Shown here: piece by piece, positions 1 to 11,891 of the stretch
How positions within the stretch are numbered: position 1 is the stretch's first letter
How the letters are laid out: each line of letters opens with the position of its first letter
Source of the DNA: Nocardia bhagyanarayanae
GTDB taxonomy: Bacteria > Actinomycetota > Actinomycetes > Mycobacteriales > Mycobacteriaceae
Assembly: GCF_006716565.1 (NCBI RefSeq)
Contig: NZ_VFPG01000001.1
Coordinates: forward strand, 1,426,001-1,490,000
Reading direction: 5' to 3'
DNA length: 64,000 nt
The notes under the pieces: model-generated
The model's input: the letters and a program-made list of their open reading frames with translations, nothing else
Told to the model about the DNA's origin: nothing
Database searches by the model: none
Made by a program: the position numbers and the translations under genes

Positions 1-606
1 TACCTGCACTTCGGTTGTCTGTCCGCCGCCGAGGCGGTGCACCGGGTGGACATGTCGGCCGAAGGTGGTCGGGCCTTCGTCAGGCAATTGGCCTGGCGGG
101 ACTTCCACCACCAGCACCTCGCCGCCCGGCCTGCGGCGGCCTGGCACGACTACCGCGCGCGGGACATCCGATGGCGCGACGATCCGCGTGCGGTCGACGC
201 CTGGCGAGACGGGCGCACCGGATATCCGATCGTCGACGCGGGCATGCGCCAGCTGCGCGCCGAGGGCTGGATGCCCAACCGCGCCCGGCTGATCACGGCC
301 AGTTTCCTCACCAAATCCCTTCGGGTGCATTGGCGCATCGGCGCGGCCCACTTCCTGCACTGGCTCGTCGACGCCGACCTCGCCAACAACCAGCTGAACT
401 GGCAGTGGGTGGCGGGGACAGGCACCGACACCAGGCCGAACCGCGTGCTCAACCCACTGCGCCAAGCCAAGCGCTACGACCCGGAAGGCGATTACGTCCG
501 GCGTTGGATACCCGAGCTCGCGCACCTGGAGGGGGCACGGATCCATCTGCCGTGGCGCGCGGACGTCGACTACCCCGCTCCGATCATCGATTGCGCCGGC
601 ATGTGA
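1..606 (+). CDS. phr: Deoxyribodipyrimidine photolyase, 3' part
   Basis: This is the C-terminal 201 residues of a class I CPD photolyase; the 5' end lies outside the window and the reading frame is open from base 1. The family uses light and a flavin to split cyclobutane pyrimidine dimers. The FAD-binding helical domain is clear: RQLAWRDF, then GRTGYPIVDAGMRQL, then NRARLITASFL, then LANNQLNWQWVAGTGTD and RYDPEGDYVRRW. These match actinobacterial photolyases closely. One oddity is WMPNR, where most family members read WMHNR, so a conserved histidine near the lesion pocket is a proline. Whether the enzyme is active cannot be judged without the N-terminal half. Confidence 0.92.
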   Translation, partial: YLHFGCLSAAEAVHRVDMSAEGGRAFVRQLAWRDFHHQHLAARPAAAWHDYRARDIRWRDDPRAVDAWRDGRTGYPIVDAGMRQLRAEGWMPNRARLITASFLTKSLRVHWRIGAAHFLHWLVDADLANNQLNWQWVAGTGTDTRPNRVLNPLRQAKRYDPEGDYVRRWIPELAHLEGARIHLPWRADVDYPAPIIDCAGM

Positions 607-651
607 GAGCACCGGGCTGCGCTTGTCGGTGCGGGTGATTACGTTGGCCGA

Positions 652-1839
652 GTGGACAATTCACGTACGCCAACGCCGAGCGAGTTCGCCGCGCTGGTGC
701 GCCGCCGCCTCGACGACCTCGGCATCGATGGCGCGAAGTACCGACCCGAGGAGTTCTGCTTCGAACTGCCCGACGGCCTGGTCATCAATCTGCACAACAT
801 CTTTCGCGATACCGACGGGCTGACGGCCGAGGACCGGTCGGAGCGCATCACGCGGTTCCTTTCGGCGTTGCGCGCCGACGAGGAACTTCCCGCGGACTGG
901 GAAAGCGCGCGGCCCACACTGTTTCCGGTGCTGCGCCCGTCCACCTACGGCGGGCAGGGCATGCGCCCGCTCTCGCGCCCGGCCTTCCCCTTCGTCGATG
1001 AGCTGATCGCGATCGATATGCCCGACAAGCGCGTCCTGGTCACTACCGATCACGTGGCGGGTTGGGGCGTAACGATTTTCGAGGTGTTCGAAGCAGCGCG
1101 CGAAAACCTCGCCGCGAAACCGCCTTCGATTTCCCTGTCGGATGACGGGTACACGCGCATCGTCGACACCGGCGACTTCTACGCGACCTCCTGGCCCTTG
1201 CTCCCCGGCTGGCTCGCCTCGCTCGCCGAAGAGGGCAGGCGTGCGGTCGCCTTCATCCCCGAAGACGACGCCCTCATCCTCACGCTGGACGAGCCCGAAC
1301 TTCTCGAGCAGCTCTTCGACGCCGTGGAGGACCAGTACATCAACGCGGTGCGCCGCCTCTCGCCGCAGGCCTACACCACCGACGAGCGGGGCGTCGTAGT
1401 CCCGTTCGATCTGGCGGGCCCGCATCCGCAGCTGCACGCCGCTCACCGGGCGCGCTGCGGTCTGGCCACCACCGAGTACCAGGCCCAGCAAGAGGAGCTC
1501 ATCGAGGCGCTGGACGACGAAGACGGCTTCGCGCCCTACGGCATCGACTTCGCCTACCCCTCCCAGCTGAACTTCGCCAGCGGTGACGACGGCTTCTTCA
1601 CCATCGCCCCATGGGCCGAGGAGATCGAGACCCTGCTGCCCGAAGCCGACTACATCGACCTCTGCCTGACCGACGAGAACGACGAGATCATCGAAACCCT
1701 GGCGATCCCCTTCGCCACCCTCGCGGCCCACACCGATCTCGTCCCGGTCCCCAGCCTGTCGCCACCCCGCTACCTGGCCAAGAACTGGCCGGACGCCACC
1801 ACCCTCACCCGCCTGCGCGCCGCCGCCGTCGACCTCTAG
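652..1839 (+). CDS. Unrecognised acidic protein, 395 aa
   Basis: I do not recognise the family. The frame is open for 395 codons from a GTG start 45 bases after the photolyase stop, with no convincing ribosome binding site, so the start is uncertain. The product is acidic and looks soluble, with no signal peptide or membrane segment. The first 75 residues resemble a small helical module (SEFAALVRRRLDDLGIDGAKYRPEEFCFELPDG). A middle section has LLPGWLASLAEEG and FIPEDDALILTL, and the C-terminal third is rich in Asp and Glu. Codon use matches neighbouring genes, which supports a real gene. It is followed by the tRNA cluster on the opposite strand. Confidence 0.7.
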   Translation: MDNSRTPTPSEFAALVRRRLDDLGIDGAKYRPEEFCFELPDGLVINLHNIFRDTDGLTAEDRSERITRFLSALRADEELPADWESARPTLFPVLRPSTYGGQGMRPLSRPAFPFVDELIAIDMPDKRVLVTTDHVAGWGVTIFEVFEAARENLAAKPPSISLSDDGYTRIVDTGDFYATSWPLLPGWLASLAEEGRRAVAFIPEDDALILTLDEPELLEQLFDAVEDQYINAVRRLSPQAYTTDERGVVVPFDLAGPHPQLHAAHRARCGLATTEYQAQQEELIEALDDEDGFAPYGIDFAYPSQLNFASGDDGFFTIAPWAEEIETLLPEADYIDLCLTDENDEIIETLAIPFATLAAHTDLVPVPSLSPPRYLAKNWPDATTLTRLRAAAVDL

Positions 1840-1891
1840 CCCGGAAACGAGAATCGGCGCGTGCTCAGATCGAGCACGCGCCGGTTACGAG

Positions 1892-1964
1892 TGGAGCCTA
1901 GGGGAATCGAACCCCTAACCCCTGCCTTGCAAAGGCAGTGCTCTGCCAATTGAGCTAAGGCCCC
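1892..1964 (-). tRNA. tRNA-Ala (anticodon TGC)
   Basis: On the minus strand the 73 bases fold as a complete cloverleaf: acceptor GGGGCCT pairs with AGGCTCC, the anticodon stem is CTGCC/GGCAG around loop TTTGCAA, and the T arm has GGTTCGATTCC. The anticodon TGC reads alanine GCN codons. CCA is not encoded (the next bases are C and T). It is the last gene of the gyrB-gyrA-DUF3566-tRNA-Ile-tRNA-Ala order. Confidence 0.97.
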
Positions 1965-1988
1965 GAGTCCCCGAGGGTGGAATGAGTT

Positions 1989-2096
1989 TCAGCGGGTGGT
2001 GACTTCGTGCCACAGGTCCGCTTCGTCACGCTTGCGCAGCTTGGTGATTCCGAAGAGAACCGCGACCACGACGCCGACCGTGAGGAGAATCTTCAT
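1989..2096 (-). CDS. DLW-39 family membrane peptide, 35 aa
   Basis: A 35-codon gene lies between the two tRNA genes, starting at ATG (2096-2094) and ending at TGA. The product begins MKILLTVGVVVAVLFGITK, a single membrane helix, followed by a basic stretch KLRKRD and the sequence ADLWHEVTTR. The ADLWxEVT ending names the DLW-39 family, tiny proteins found at this position beside the gyrA-linked tRNA genes in mycobacteria and nocardiae. The function is unknown. A single helix with a positive cytoplasmic tail suggests an inner-membrane peptide. Confidence 0.9.
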   Translation of the reverse strand: MKILLTVGVVVAVLFGITKLRKRDEADLWHEVTTR

Positions 2097-2125
2097 GGTT
2101 CCCACCCTACTGTCATGTTCGGGAG

Positions 2126-2199
2126 TGGGCCTAGGAGGACTTGAACCTCCGACCTCTTCGTTATCAGCGAAGCGCTCTAACCGCCTGAGCTATAGGCCC
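2126..2199 (-). tRNA. tRNA-Ile (anticodon GAT)
   Basis: A complete 74-base cloverleaf on the minus strand. The acceptor GGGCCTA pairs with TAGGCCC, the anticodon loop CTGATAA carries GAT, and the T arm reads GGTTCAAGTCC. CCA is not encoded. It precedes tRNA-Ala downstream of gyrA, the usual actinobacterial arrangement. Confidence 0.97.
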
Positions 2200-2513
2200 G
2201 TGTTGGCTCTCGCACCGTAGTGGGCGAGCCGAGGACAAAGATTACCCGACACCACCTGGAAGGACCAAAACGGCTGGTAGCGGGCTCGCGGTCTGCGGCT
2301 CTTCCGCCTCGAACGACATTCGGCCGGCGCCGCTCCGGCGTGTACTCCCGCCTACGGTCGGCGTCGACCTGGCGTGACTCTTTCCCCGGGAACGGCGACG
2401 GCCGATACCGCCCTGGAATGGGAGGTACCGGCCGCTGCCGAGGACTTTCGCGGAACGCCCGCCTGAGTTCGCGCACTGCGCGGAGCCGACGACGGACGCC
2501 ACCCGCCTATGGA
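2200..2513. other. Intergenic gap, DUF3566 gene to tRNA-Ile
   Basis: These 314 bases separate the DUF3566 stop codon from tRNA-Ile on the minus strand. I see no gene with a ribosome binding site, no strong hairpin and no repeat. It presumably carries the tRNA promoter, but I could not pick out convincing -35 and -10 boxes. Confidence 0.5.
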
Positions 2514-3611
2514 CTAGTCCGGGTCCGCCAGGGTGACCTGGATACCGCCGACCAGGTCGCAGCACTGGTTGTAGATGAACGTGCCGACCGTGCCGAGCGC
2601 GGTGAACAGCACCACGTTGATCAGGCCGATGACGCCCGCGTAGCCGAAGACCGTGCCCGCGTCGATCAGGCCCACCGAGCCGCTGTCCTGGGACACCATG
2701 TCGGTGAAGGTGTTGTTCAGCCGCTCCCACACACCCATGCCCTCGAGCACGATGTAGAGCAGGCCGACGGCGAGCATCCACACGAAGAACAGCGCCACGC
2801 TGATCACCAGCGAGATCTTCAGCGTCGACCAGGGGTCGATGCGGCGGATCTGCACGGTGGCGCGCAGCGGCTCACCGGAGGCGACGGCCGCCGCGACCGC
2901 GACCGGAGCCGCGGGCGAGACGTGCGCCTGCGGGCTCACGCCGACGGGCTCGGGGTGCGGTAGCGGGTGCCGGATCTCGGAGAGGTCGGGCATGTCCTTG
3001 ATCAGTTCCGGCCGCGCGATGCTGCGGGTGGGTCCGTCGATGCCGACCGACTTCACCATCGCCGCTTCCTTGCGCGCCGCCTTGGCCGCGAGGTCGGCCG
3101 TGGTGCGCGCGTTGGTGACGCCGCCGTTCAGGCCGACCGCCGCGCCGCCGCCGGCGCCGAGCCCGCCGCCACCGTCCGCGGGCGGCCTGCCCGCCACCGG
3201 CGCCTGACCGGGGCGGTACAGGTTCGACTGCGGCTCGCGCTGCGGCAGCTGCGACCAACCGTCCTTGTACTGCGACTGACCACCGCCCGGCGCGGGCTTG
3301 GCGCCGTCGGGACCGCCGGATTCACCGGGCGAGCCCATCCGAACGGTCTCCTGATCGAACCCTTCCTGCTTGCCGCCGGACTCCGGCGCGCCCTTGGGCG
3401 CACCCTGCTTGGGCGCACCCTGCCCGGGCCCGAAATCGCCCTGCTGACCGGCGTTCTGCTGCGGCTGGCCACCCTGCTGGCCCCCGCCCGGCTGTCCGGT
3501 TTCGCCCGGGCCGGGCCGGGGGATCGGCCGCGGCGGAATCGGAGACGGTGCGATCCGTTCGGTCACACCGTTCGTCTGGTGTCCGTCATTCGGCTGATTC
3601 GGAGTGGTCAA
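2514..3611 (-). CDS. DUF3566 membrane protein, 365 aa
   Basis: The counterpart of M. tuberculosis Rv0007, which sits directly after gyrA in mycolic-acid bacteria. Its function is not established, though its place and build suggest a cell-envelope or division role. Residues 1 to about 240 are a disordered Pro/Gly/Gln-rich cytoplasmic tail. The C-terminal 125 residues are the DUF3566 domain, with membrane helices around [20 protein letters not shown] and [20 protein letters not shown], between them a short loop with [14 protein letters not shown]. The start is TTG (3611), chosen because AAGGA lies six bases upstream. It begins 41 bases after gyrA and is probably co-transcribed with it. Confidence 0.9.
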   Translation of the reverse strand: MTTPNQPNDGHQTNGVTERIAPSPIPPRPIPRPGPGETGQPGGGQQGGQPQQNAGQQGDFGPGQGAPKQGAPKGAPESGGKQEGFDQETVRMGSPGESGGPDGAKPAPGGGQSQYKDGWSQLPQREPQSNLYRPGQAPVAGRPPADGGGGLGAGGGAAVGLNGGVTNARTTADLAAKAARKEAAMVKSVGIDGPTRSIARPELIKDMPDLSEIRHPLPHPEPVGVSPQAHVSPAAPVAVAAAVASGEPLRATVQIRRIDPWSTLKISLVISVALFFVWMLAVGLLYIVLEGMGVWERLNNTFTDMVSQDSGSVGLIDAGTVFGYAGVIGLINVVLFTALGTVGTFIYNQCCDLVGGIQVTLADPD

Positions 3612-3652
3612 TGGGAATCCTTAGATCCGTTCGTTGCCGCCGCTTGGAAGGG

Positions 3653-6166
3653 TTACTGCTCAGAGGAACCGGTGTCGTCGCCACCGTCGACCTGATCGGG
3701 TTCGTCGGCGTTGCGCGCGATAGCAAGCAACGTATCGCCCTCGGCGAGGTTCATCAATCGCACGCCCTTGGTCTGTCGCCCAGCCTTACGAACCTGCTTT
3801 GCCGCCGTCCGGATGACTCCACCGCCGGAGGTGATCGCGTAGAGCTCATCCTCGTCGTCGACGATGAGCGCACCGACCAGAGTGCCACGCCGAGCGTCGA
3901 ACTGGATAGTCAATACACCTTTACCGCCGCGTCCCTGCGCGGTGTACTCCTCGATCGCGGTGCGCTTCGCGTACCCGCCCGAGGTCGCGACCAGCAGATA
4001 CGTCTCGGGCCGAACGACGTTGAGCGACAACAGTTCGTCCTCGGCGTTGAACCGCATGCCCTGCACGCCGGAGGTGGCGCGACCCATCGGACGCAGCGCC
4101 TCGTCGGTGGCCGAGAAGCGGATCGACTGGCCCTGCGCCGAGACGAGCAGCAGATCGTCGTCGGCGGAGCAGAGCACGGCGCCGACGAGTTCGTCCTCGT
4201 CGCGCAGGTTCACCGCGACGATGCCGCCGCTGCGGTTGGAATCGAAGTCCGAGAGCCTCGACTTCTTCACCAGACCATTCTTGGTGGCCAGCACCAGATA
4301 CGGGGCGTCTTCGTAGGATTTGATCTGAATGATCTGGGCGATCTTCTCGTCCGGCTGGAAGGCCAGCAGGTTGGCCACGTGCTGACCGCGCGCGGTCCGG
4401 TTGGCCTCGGGCAGCTCGTACGCCTTGGCGCGGTAGACCCGGCCCTTGTTCGTGAAGAACAGCAGCCAGTCGTGCGTCGAGGTGACGAAGAAGTGCTTGA
4501 CGATGTCGTCCTGCTTGAGACCAGCGCCCTGCACGCCCTTGCCGCCGCGCTTCTGCGAGCGGTAGAGATCGGTCTTGGTGCGCTTGGCGTAACCGGTCTC
4601 GGTGATGGTGACGACCACGTCCTCGCGGGCGATCAGATCCTCGTCGGCCACGTCGCCGTCGGCGGCGATGATGCGGGTGCGCCGCTCGTCGCCGTACTTC
4701 TCGACGATCTCGGCCAGCTCGTCGCGCACGATGGCGCGCTGCCGCTCCGGCTTCTCGAGAATGTCCTTGTAGTCGGCGATTTCGCTCTCGATCTTGGCCA
4801 GATCGTCGACGATCTTCTGCCGCTCCAGCGCGGAGAGGCGCCGCAGCTGCATGTCGAGGATGGCGGTGGCCTGGACCTCGTCGATCTCGAGTAGCTGCAT
4901 CAGGCCGGTGCGCGCGGTGTCGGTGTTGGCCGACCGCCGGATCAGCGCGATGACCTCGTCGAGCGCGTCGAGCGCCTTGACCAGGCCGCGCAGGATGTGA
5001 GCCCGCTCCTCGGCCTTGCGCAGCAGGTAGCGGGTACGCCGGACGATGACTTCCAACTGATGATCGACATAGAGCCGGATCATCTGGTCCAAGCGCAGCG
5101 TGCGCGGCACGCCGTCGACGATGGACAGCATGTTGGCGCCGAAGCTGGTCTGCAGCTGGGTGTGCTTGTAGAGGTTGTTCAGCACCACCTTGGCGACGGC
5201 ATCGCGCTTGACCGTCACCACGATTCGCATGCCCGCACGGTCGGAGGACTCGTCGTGGATATCCGAGATACCCGCGATCTTGCCGTCCTTCACCTGCTCG
5301 GCGATCGAGTTGATGAAGTTGTCGGTGTTGACCTGATACGGCAGCTCGGTGATGACGATCGTGGTGCGACCGCGGTTGTCCTCTTCGATCTCCACCACAC
5401 CGCGCATGCGGATCGAGCCGCGGCCGGTGGTGTAGGCGTCGTTGATGCCCTGGTTGCCGACGATCAGGCCGTGCGTCGGGAAGTCCGGGCCCTTGACCCG
5501 TTCCATGCACGCGGCGAGGGTGCTCTCCTCGTCGGCGTCGTAGTTCTCCAGCGCCCAGTAGATCGCCTCGGCGAGCTCGTTCAGGTTGTGCGGCGGAATG
5601 TTGGTCGCCATACCGACCGCGATGCCGTTGGAGCCGTTCATCAACAGGTTCGGCACCCGGCTGGGGAGAACCACCGGCTCCTGCGAACGACCGTCGTAGT
5701 TCGGCGTGAAATCGACCGTCTCGTGGTCGATCTCGCGCAGCAGCTCCATCGCGAGCGGCGTCAGGCGGCACTCGGTGTATCGCATGGCGGCCGCGCCGTC
5801 GTTGCCGCGGGAACCGAAGTTGCCCTGGCCGTCGACCAGCGGGTAGCGCAGCGACCACGGCTGCGCCATGCGGACCAGGGTGTCGTAGATCGACGCGTCA
5901 CCGTGCGGGTGATAGTTACCCATGGTCTCCGCGACCGGGCGCGCGGACTTCACGTAGCCGCGGTCCGGGCGGTACCCGTTGTCGTACATCGCGTAGAGCA
6001 CGCGCCGGTGCACCGGCTTCAGGCCGTCGCGCACGTCGGGCAGCGCGCGGCCCACGATCACGCTCATCGCGTAATCGATGTAGCTGCTCTGCATTTCGTT
6101 CTGGATGTCGACCGGCTCGATCCGGTCGCCTGCACCACCGTTCGGGGGCAGCGTTGTCTCAGTCAT
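3653..6166 (-). CDS. gyrA: DNA gyrase subunit A
   Basis: DNA gyrase subunit A (837 aa), the breakage-reunion subunit of the A2B2 enzyme that introduces negative supercoils. The active-site tyrosine lies in [10 protein letters not shown]. The quinolone-resistance region reads [11 protein letters not shown], with alanine where E. coli has Ser83, as in mycobacteria; in that group this is linked to lower intrinsic quinolone sensitivity. The C-terminal beta-pinwheel includes the GyrA box QRGGKGV and a second related GRGGKGV. Start is ATG with AGGAGA just upstream. It follows gyrB by 55 bases. Length is normal for actinobacteria. Confidence 0.98.
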   Translation of the reverse strand: MTETTLPPNGGAGDRIEPVDIQNEMQSSYIDYAMSVIVGRALPDVRDGLKPVHRRVLYAMYDNGYRPDRGYVKSARPVAETMGNYHPHGDASIYDTLVRMAQPWSLRYPLVDGQGNFGSRGNDGAAAMRYTECRLTPLAMELLREIDHETVDFTPNYDGRSQEPVVLPSRVPNLLMNGSNGIAVGMATNIPPHNLNELAEAIYWALENYDADEESTLAACMERVKGPDFPTHGLIVGNQGINDAYTTGRGSIRMRGVVEIEEDNRGRTTIVITELPYQVNTDNFINSIAEQVKDGKIAGISDIHDESSDRAGMRIVVTVKRDAVAKVVLNNLYKHTQLQTSFGANMLSIVDGVPRTLRLDQMIRLYVDHQLEVIVRRTRYLLRKAEERAHILRGLVKALDALDEVIALIRRSANTDTARTGLMQLLEIDEVQATAILDMQLRRLSALERQKIVDDLAKIESEIADYKDILEKPERQRAIVRDELAEIVEKYGDERRTRIIAADGDVADEDLIAREDVVVTITETGYAKRTKTDLYRSQKRGGKGVQGAGLKQDDIVKHFFVTSTHDWLLFFTNKGRVYRAKAYELPEANRTARGQHVANLLAFQPDEKIAQIIQIKSYEDAPYLVLATKNGLVKKSRLSDFDSNRSGGIVAVNLRDEDELVGAVLCSADDDLLLVSAQGQSIRFSATDEALRPMGRATSGVQGMRFNAEDELLSLNVVRPETYLLVATSGGYAKRTAIEEYTAQGRGGKGVLTIQFDARRGTLVGALIVDDEDELYAITSGGGVIRTAAKQVRKAGRQTKGVRLMNLAEGDTLLAIARNADEPDQVDGGDDTGSSEQ

Positions 6167-6221
6167 GCGGTCTCCTTAGCGGGGCGTGAAAAGGCTGAAT
6201 GGCAGCGGGTTCTCACGCCGG

Positions 6222-8566
<2,345 letters not shown>

Positions 8567-9475
8567 TCACCCGGTGACCGCGACCCGATCGATGAATTCG
8601 GCCGTGCGATCGGCGAGCGCCTCGGGGTGCGAGATCGGCGACCAGTGCCGAGCCGCGATCTCGGTGCGAGTCAGGTTGCCGACCCACTGCTCGGCCTCGG
8701 CGTGCACCACCGGACGCACCGCGCGATCGCCGGTCGAGACGATCAGCTGCACCGGGACACCGATCGGGCGCGGGCGCGGATTGCGCAGGTGCGCACGGAT
8801 ATTCGCGCGGTAGAGCTTGAGATTGTTGATCATGTCGGCGCGCAGCGTCGGCGCGGTCTGCACCAGCGCGGGATCGAGGCCGTCGAAGAAGGCGAGGAAG
8901 CGCGGCCAGCGACTGGACAGCGCGCGCAGCACCGGATTGGGCAGGCCTGGAATCTGGAAGGCGACGGTGTACGCCGAGGCGATGCCCTGCGCGAGCGCCC
9001 CGCGCAGCCGGGCCGCCGAGAACGGGCCGCGCAGGTACGCGCCGAGGAAGTCGAGGTTCGGGCCGGAGACCGAACTGAACGACGCGATCCTGGTGTCGGC
9101 GTCGGGATCGCCGACGAGTTCCCAGCCGATCACCGAGCCCCAGTCGTGCCCGAGCACGTGCACGCGCTGATCCGGAGCCACGGCATCGGCGACCGCGCGC
9201 ACGTCGGCGGCCAGTTCCTCGATGCGATAGGCCGAGACCTGGGTGGGCACCGTGCTGTCACCCGCGCCTCGGTTGTCGAAGGCGATGACGCGATAGCGAT
9301 CGGCCAGGCGGGCGGCGACGCGATTCCACAGGATGTGAGTGTCGGGCCAGCCGTGCACCAGCAGGATCGGCGTGCCCGCGGGATCGCCGCACTCGAACAC
9401 CGCGAGCTCGACGTCGCCGCGGCGGACGGTGGTGGTGGCCGTGGCGGGGAACGGGCCCGCGGTGCTGATCGTCAT
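8567..9475 (-). CDS. Alpha/beta hydrolase, epoxide-hydrolase-like
   Basis: A 302-residue alpha/beta-fold hydrolase. The oxyanion-hole motif is HGWPDTH and the nucleophile elbow is LGHDWGS. An aspartate at the nucleophile position is typical of epoxide hydrolases and haloalkane dehalogenases, not serine esterases. The likely acid is near STGDRAVRPVV and the base is the histidine in RHWSPISHPEAL. The lid domain is around residues 140-215. Start is ATG (9475) with AGGAG nine bases upstream. It is inserted between the DUF721 gene and gyrB, which are usually adjacent, so it probably arrived later. The substrate is unknown. Confidence 0.88.
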   Translation of the reverse strand: MTISTAGPFPATATTTVRRGDVELAVFECGDPAGTPILLVHGWPDTHILWNRVAARLADRYRVIAFDNRGAGDSTVPTQVSAYRIEELAADVRAVADAVAPDQRVHVLGHDWGSVIGWELVGDPDADTRIASFSSVSGPNLDFLGAYLRGPFSAARLRGALAQGIASAYTVAFQIPGLPNPVLRALSSRWPRFLAFFDGLDPALVQTAPTLRADMINNLKLYRANIRAHLRNPRPRPIGVPVQLIVSTGDRAVRPVVHAEAEQWVGNLTRTEIAARHWSPISHPEALADRTAEFIDRVAVTG

Positions 9476-9564
9476 CGATCCGTTTCTCCTGTGCATATTC
9501 GATCCGGCCGGAGGGGCGGCATCGGGCGCTCCACAGGGAATCCGCAGGTCCCAAGGCTGGGGAC

Positions 9565-9593
9565 TGTGGAGATACCTGTGGATATGTGGATAA
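9565..9593. promoter_or_regulatory. DnaA-box cluster upstream of the hydrolase gene
   Basis: Three boxes in tandem. TGTGGATAA (9585-9593) is an exact reverse complement of TTATCCACA. TGTGGATAT (9577-9585) matches eight of nine. TGTGGAGAT (9565-9573) matches seven. They lie about 90-110 bases before the hydrolase start, about 4 kb from oriC. DnaA binding here is inferred from the match only. Confidence 0.6.
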
Positions 9594-9713
9594 ACGTAAC
9601 ACTGGGTATCAGCTATTGCCAGGGCGCCTGAAGGCTTGCACGCAGGACCGGTGCCGGGCATCGAGACAAAGCAGGCTCTGCTCGCCGCCGACGCCGATCC
9701 GGTGCGGCGCCGA

Positions 9714-10277
9714 TCAGCCGTAGGTGTCGCGCGGACCGCGGCCCTTGATGTGCCGCTCCCCCTTGCGCCAGCTCGGGGCGGCCGGGCCGGAAATCTTCAG
9801 CTGCGTCACCACGCCATGACCGACCGCCGCGTTGATCTTCGCCAGGATCTGGCTCTGCAACATGCGCAGCTGGGTCGCCCAGGCGGTGGACTCGGCGGCG
9901 ATGCTCAGCACGCCGTCTTTGAGCGCGATCGGGGTGGCGTGCGAGGCGATGTCCTCGCCGACGACGCCCGCCCAGCGACCGAGCACCGTGCCTTCGGCGA
10001 CCTTGTTGTCCCAACCCCTGCTCTTGGCGATGCGGGTGGCGAGCTGGGACAACAGCTGGGGATCGCGATCGTCCGGTCGCGCGCCGGACCAGCCTGTCCG
10101 CCTGCGGGCGCCGGTGCGCAGCTTCCGTACCGGCGACGCACGGCCCTGACCGACCGACTTTCCGCTGGCCTTCGCCGCGGCGCGAGCCTCTTCCAGTGCG
10201 CGCCGGGCCAGATCGATGCCGCGCAGCTGCGGCTCGCCGCCGGGCTGCTGTGCGCCCGGTTCGGGCTGGTCGGTCAT
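9714..10277 (-). CDS. DUF721 protein (DciA-like), 187 aa
   Basis: The counterpart of M. tuberculosis Rv0004. The DUF721 family includes DciA, which in many bacteria helps load the replicative helicase, a job that fits this origin-side location. Residues 1-90 are a basic, probably disordered tail ([16 protein letters not shown]). The DUF721 fold is residues 90-187, with [27 protein letters not shown] and [21 protein letters not shown] sequence (here [17 protein letters not shown]). Nucleic-acid binding is likely; helicase-loader activity in this organism is inference. It lies downstream of recF after a 378-base gap. Confidence 0.88.
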   Translation of the reverse strand: MTDQPEPGAQQPGGEPQLRGIDLARRALEEARAAAKASGKSVGQGRASPVRKLRTGARRRTGWSGARPDDRDPQLLSQLATRIAKSRGWDNKVAEGTVLGRWAGVVGEDIASHATPIALKDGVLSIAAESTAWATQLRMLQSQILAKINAAVGHGVVTQLKISGPAAPSWRKGERHIKGRGPRDTYG

Positions 10278-10655
10278 CGTCCCGCTCCGTTCGACCCTCG
10301 GGTTTGTCCCCAGATCTTGCTCTGTTGTCCCCAGCCGGTGCGCGGCCGGGTCCGGCGCTGAAACGCCCGGTCGGCATGATCGCCGGACCGGCGTCGAACG
10401 CCTGTTCGTGGCGTTTTCCGGAACGACGGCGGTGACTGTCGAACGATCACCGCAGCACCATGGGAAAACGCCTCGGGTGCAAGGTTCTCCACAGGTGCTG
10501 GGGATGAATCGGCGGTTCCGGCCCGGCCCCGGTGCAGGGCAACTGTACGGGAGCCCGCCGACGAACTGTCACACGGTTCGCGGCTCTTACGCGTCGGCAT
10601 TCCCCACCTGTGCACAACGTGGCGGACTACCTGTGGACACCTTCGTCCATGCGAT
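10278..10655. promoter_or_regulatory. recF-DUF721 gap with DnaA-like boxes
   Basis: This 378-base gap has no gene. It contains five near-matches to the actinobacterial DnaA box TTGTCCACA: TTGTCCCCA at 10304-10312 and 10325-10333, TTCTCCACA at 10485-10493, TGTGCACAA (reverse) at 10609-10617 and TGTGGACAC (reverse) at 10632-10640. Each differs at one position. Five single-mismatch sites in one short gap is notable. Promoter elements for the DUF721 gene probably lie here too but were not identified. Confidence 0.5.
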
Positions 10656-11837
10656 TCAGGCGAACCCGGGCGCGGGCTCGGCGATGCGGGAAGCGCGGTG
10701 CGTGGCCTCGCCTGTGGTCTCCACCCGCAGCGGCACCGCGGCCAGCTCGGCGGGCACGTCTTCGGGGACGGCGGCGGTGATCAACACCTGTTCGGCGCCC
10801 GCCGCGACCTCGGCCAGCGCGGTGCGGCGGCGACGGTCCAGCTCGGCGAAGACGTCGTCGAGCAACAGCACCGGCTCCGCTCCAGTGGTCCGCAGCAGCT
10901 CGAACGCGCCGAGGCGGAGGGCGAGGGCGAAGGACCAGGACTCGCCGTGGCTGGCGAATCCCTTCGCGGGCGCGTCACCGAGCATCAACTCGAGGTCGTC
11001 GCGGTGCGGGCCGACCAGGCAGACGCCGCGATCCAGCTCCTTGGACCGCGCCGCGGCGAGCTCGCGCAGCACGATCCCCTCGAGCGCGGCGGCGTCGTCG
11101 GCCTGCGGTTCCCGGGCCGGGTCGAGGAAGTCGGGCGGAAGATACGAACTGCGGTAACCGATTGCGGCGGGCCGGGATTCGGGCGCGATCGACAGATAGG
11201 ACTGTGCCAGATGGGGATACAGGTCGTGCACCAAGCGCAGCCGCTCGGCGAGCAGCACCGAGGCGTGCGCCGCCAAATGCCCGTCCCACACGTCCAGGGT
11301 TCCCAGGTCGGCCTTCGATCTGGCTTGCCGCCCAGCGGTTTTCAACAGGGCGGAGCGCTGCCGTAGCACCCGGTCGTAGTCCGAGCGCACACCCGCAAAC
11401 CTGGGGAGCCGGGCTGTGCACAACTCGTCGAGGAATCTGCGGCGCTCCCCCGGGTCGCCGCGCACGAGCGCCAGATCCTCCGGCGCGAAGAGCACCGTCT
11501 GCAGAATGCCGAGAATCTCCCGTGTCCGGCGCACCGGCGACCGGTTGATCTGCGCGCGATTGGCCGCGCCTTGATTCAGCTCGACATCCACGCGCAGCTC
11601 GCGGCCGGTGTTGACCACCGTCGCGCCGATCCGCGCCCGCTGCGCGCCCATCCGGATCAGCGGCGCGTCGGCGGCCACCCGGTGTGAGCCGAGGGTGGCC
11701 AGGTAGCCGATCGCCTCGAGCAGGTTGGTCTTGCCGTTGCCGTTCGATCCCAAGAAAACCGTTCGGCCTGGGGATAATTCGAGTTCCGCGTGCTCCCAGG
11801 AGCGGAAGTCGCGCAGCGACAGCGCTCGGATGAACAT
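10656..11837 (-). CDS. recF: DNA replication/repair protein RecF
   Basis: RecF (393 aa) is an SMC-like ATPase that, with RecO and RecR, loads RecA at gaps and stalled forks. The Walker A site is [13 protein letters not shown] near residues 30-42. The ABC-type signature is [14 protein letters not shown] and Walker B is [11 protein letters not shown]. The ATG start gives [14 protein letters not shown], the normal RecF N-terminus with its F/YRSW-type motif. It starts 54 bases after dnaN and is almost certainly co-transcribed with it. Confidence 0.97.
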   Translation of the reverse strand: MFIRALSLRDFRSWEHAELELSPGRTVFLGSNGNGKTNLLEAIGYLATLGSHRVAADAPLIRMGAQRARIGATVVNTGRELRVDVELNQGAANRAQINRSPVRRTREILGILQTVLFAPEDLALVRGDPGERRRFLDELCTARLPRFAGVRSDYDRVLRQRSALLKTAGRQARSKADLGTLDVWDGHLAAHASVLLAERLRLVHDLYPHLAQSYLSIAPESRPAAIGYRSSYLPPDFLDPAREPQADDAAALEGIVLRELAAARSKELDRGVCLVGPHRDDLELMLGDAPAKGFASHGESWSFALALRLGAFELLRTTGAEPVLLLDDVFAELDRRRRTALAEVAAGAEQVLITAAVPEDVPAELAAVPLRVETTGEATHRASRIAEPAPGFA

Positions 11838-11891
11838 TCGCTACACCGCCCCGGTCACCGCGGGAGACGGCACCCGATCACGCACAGATGC

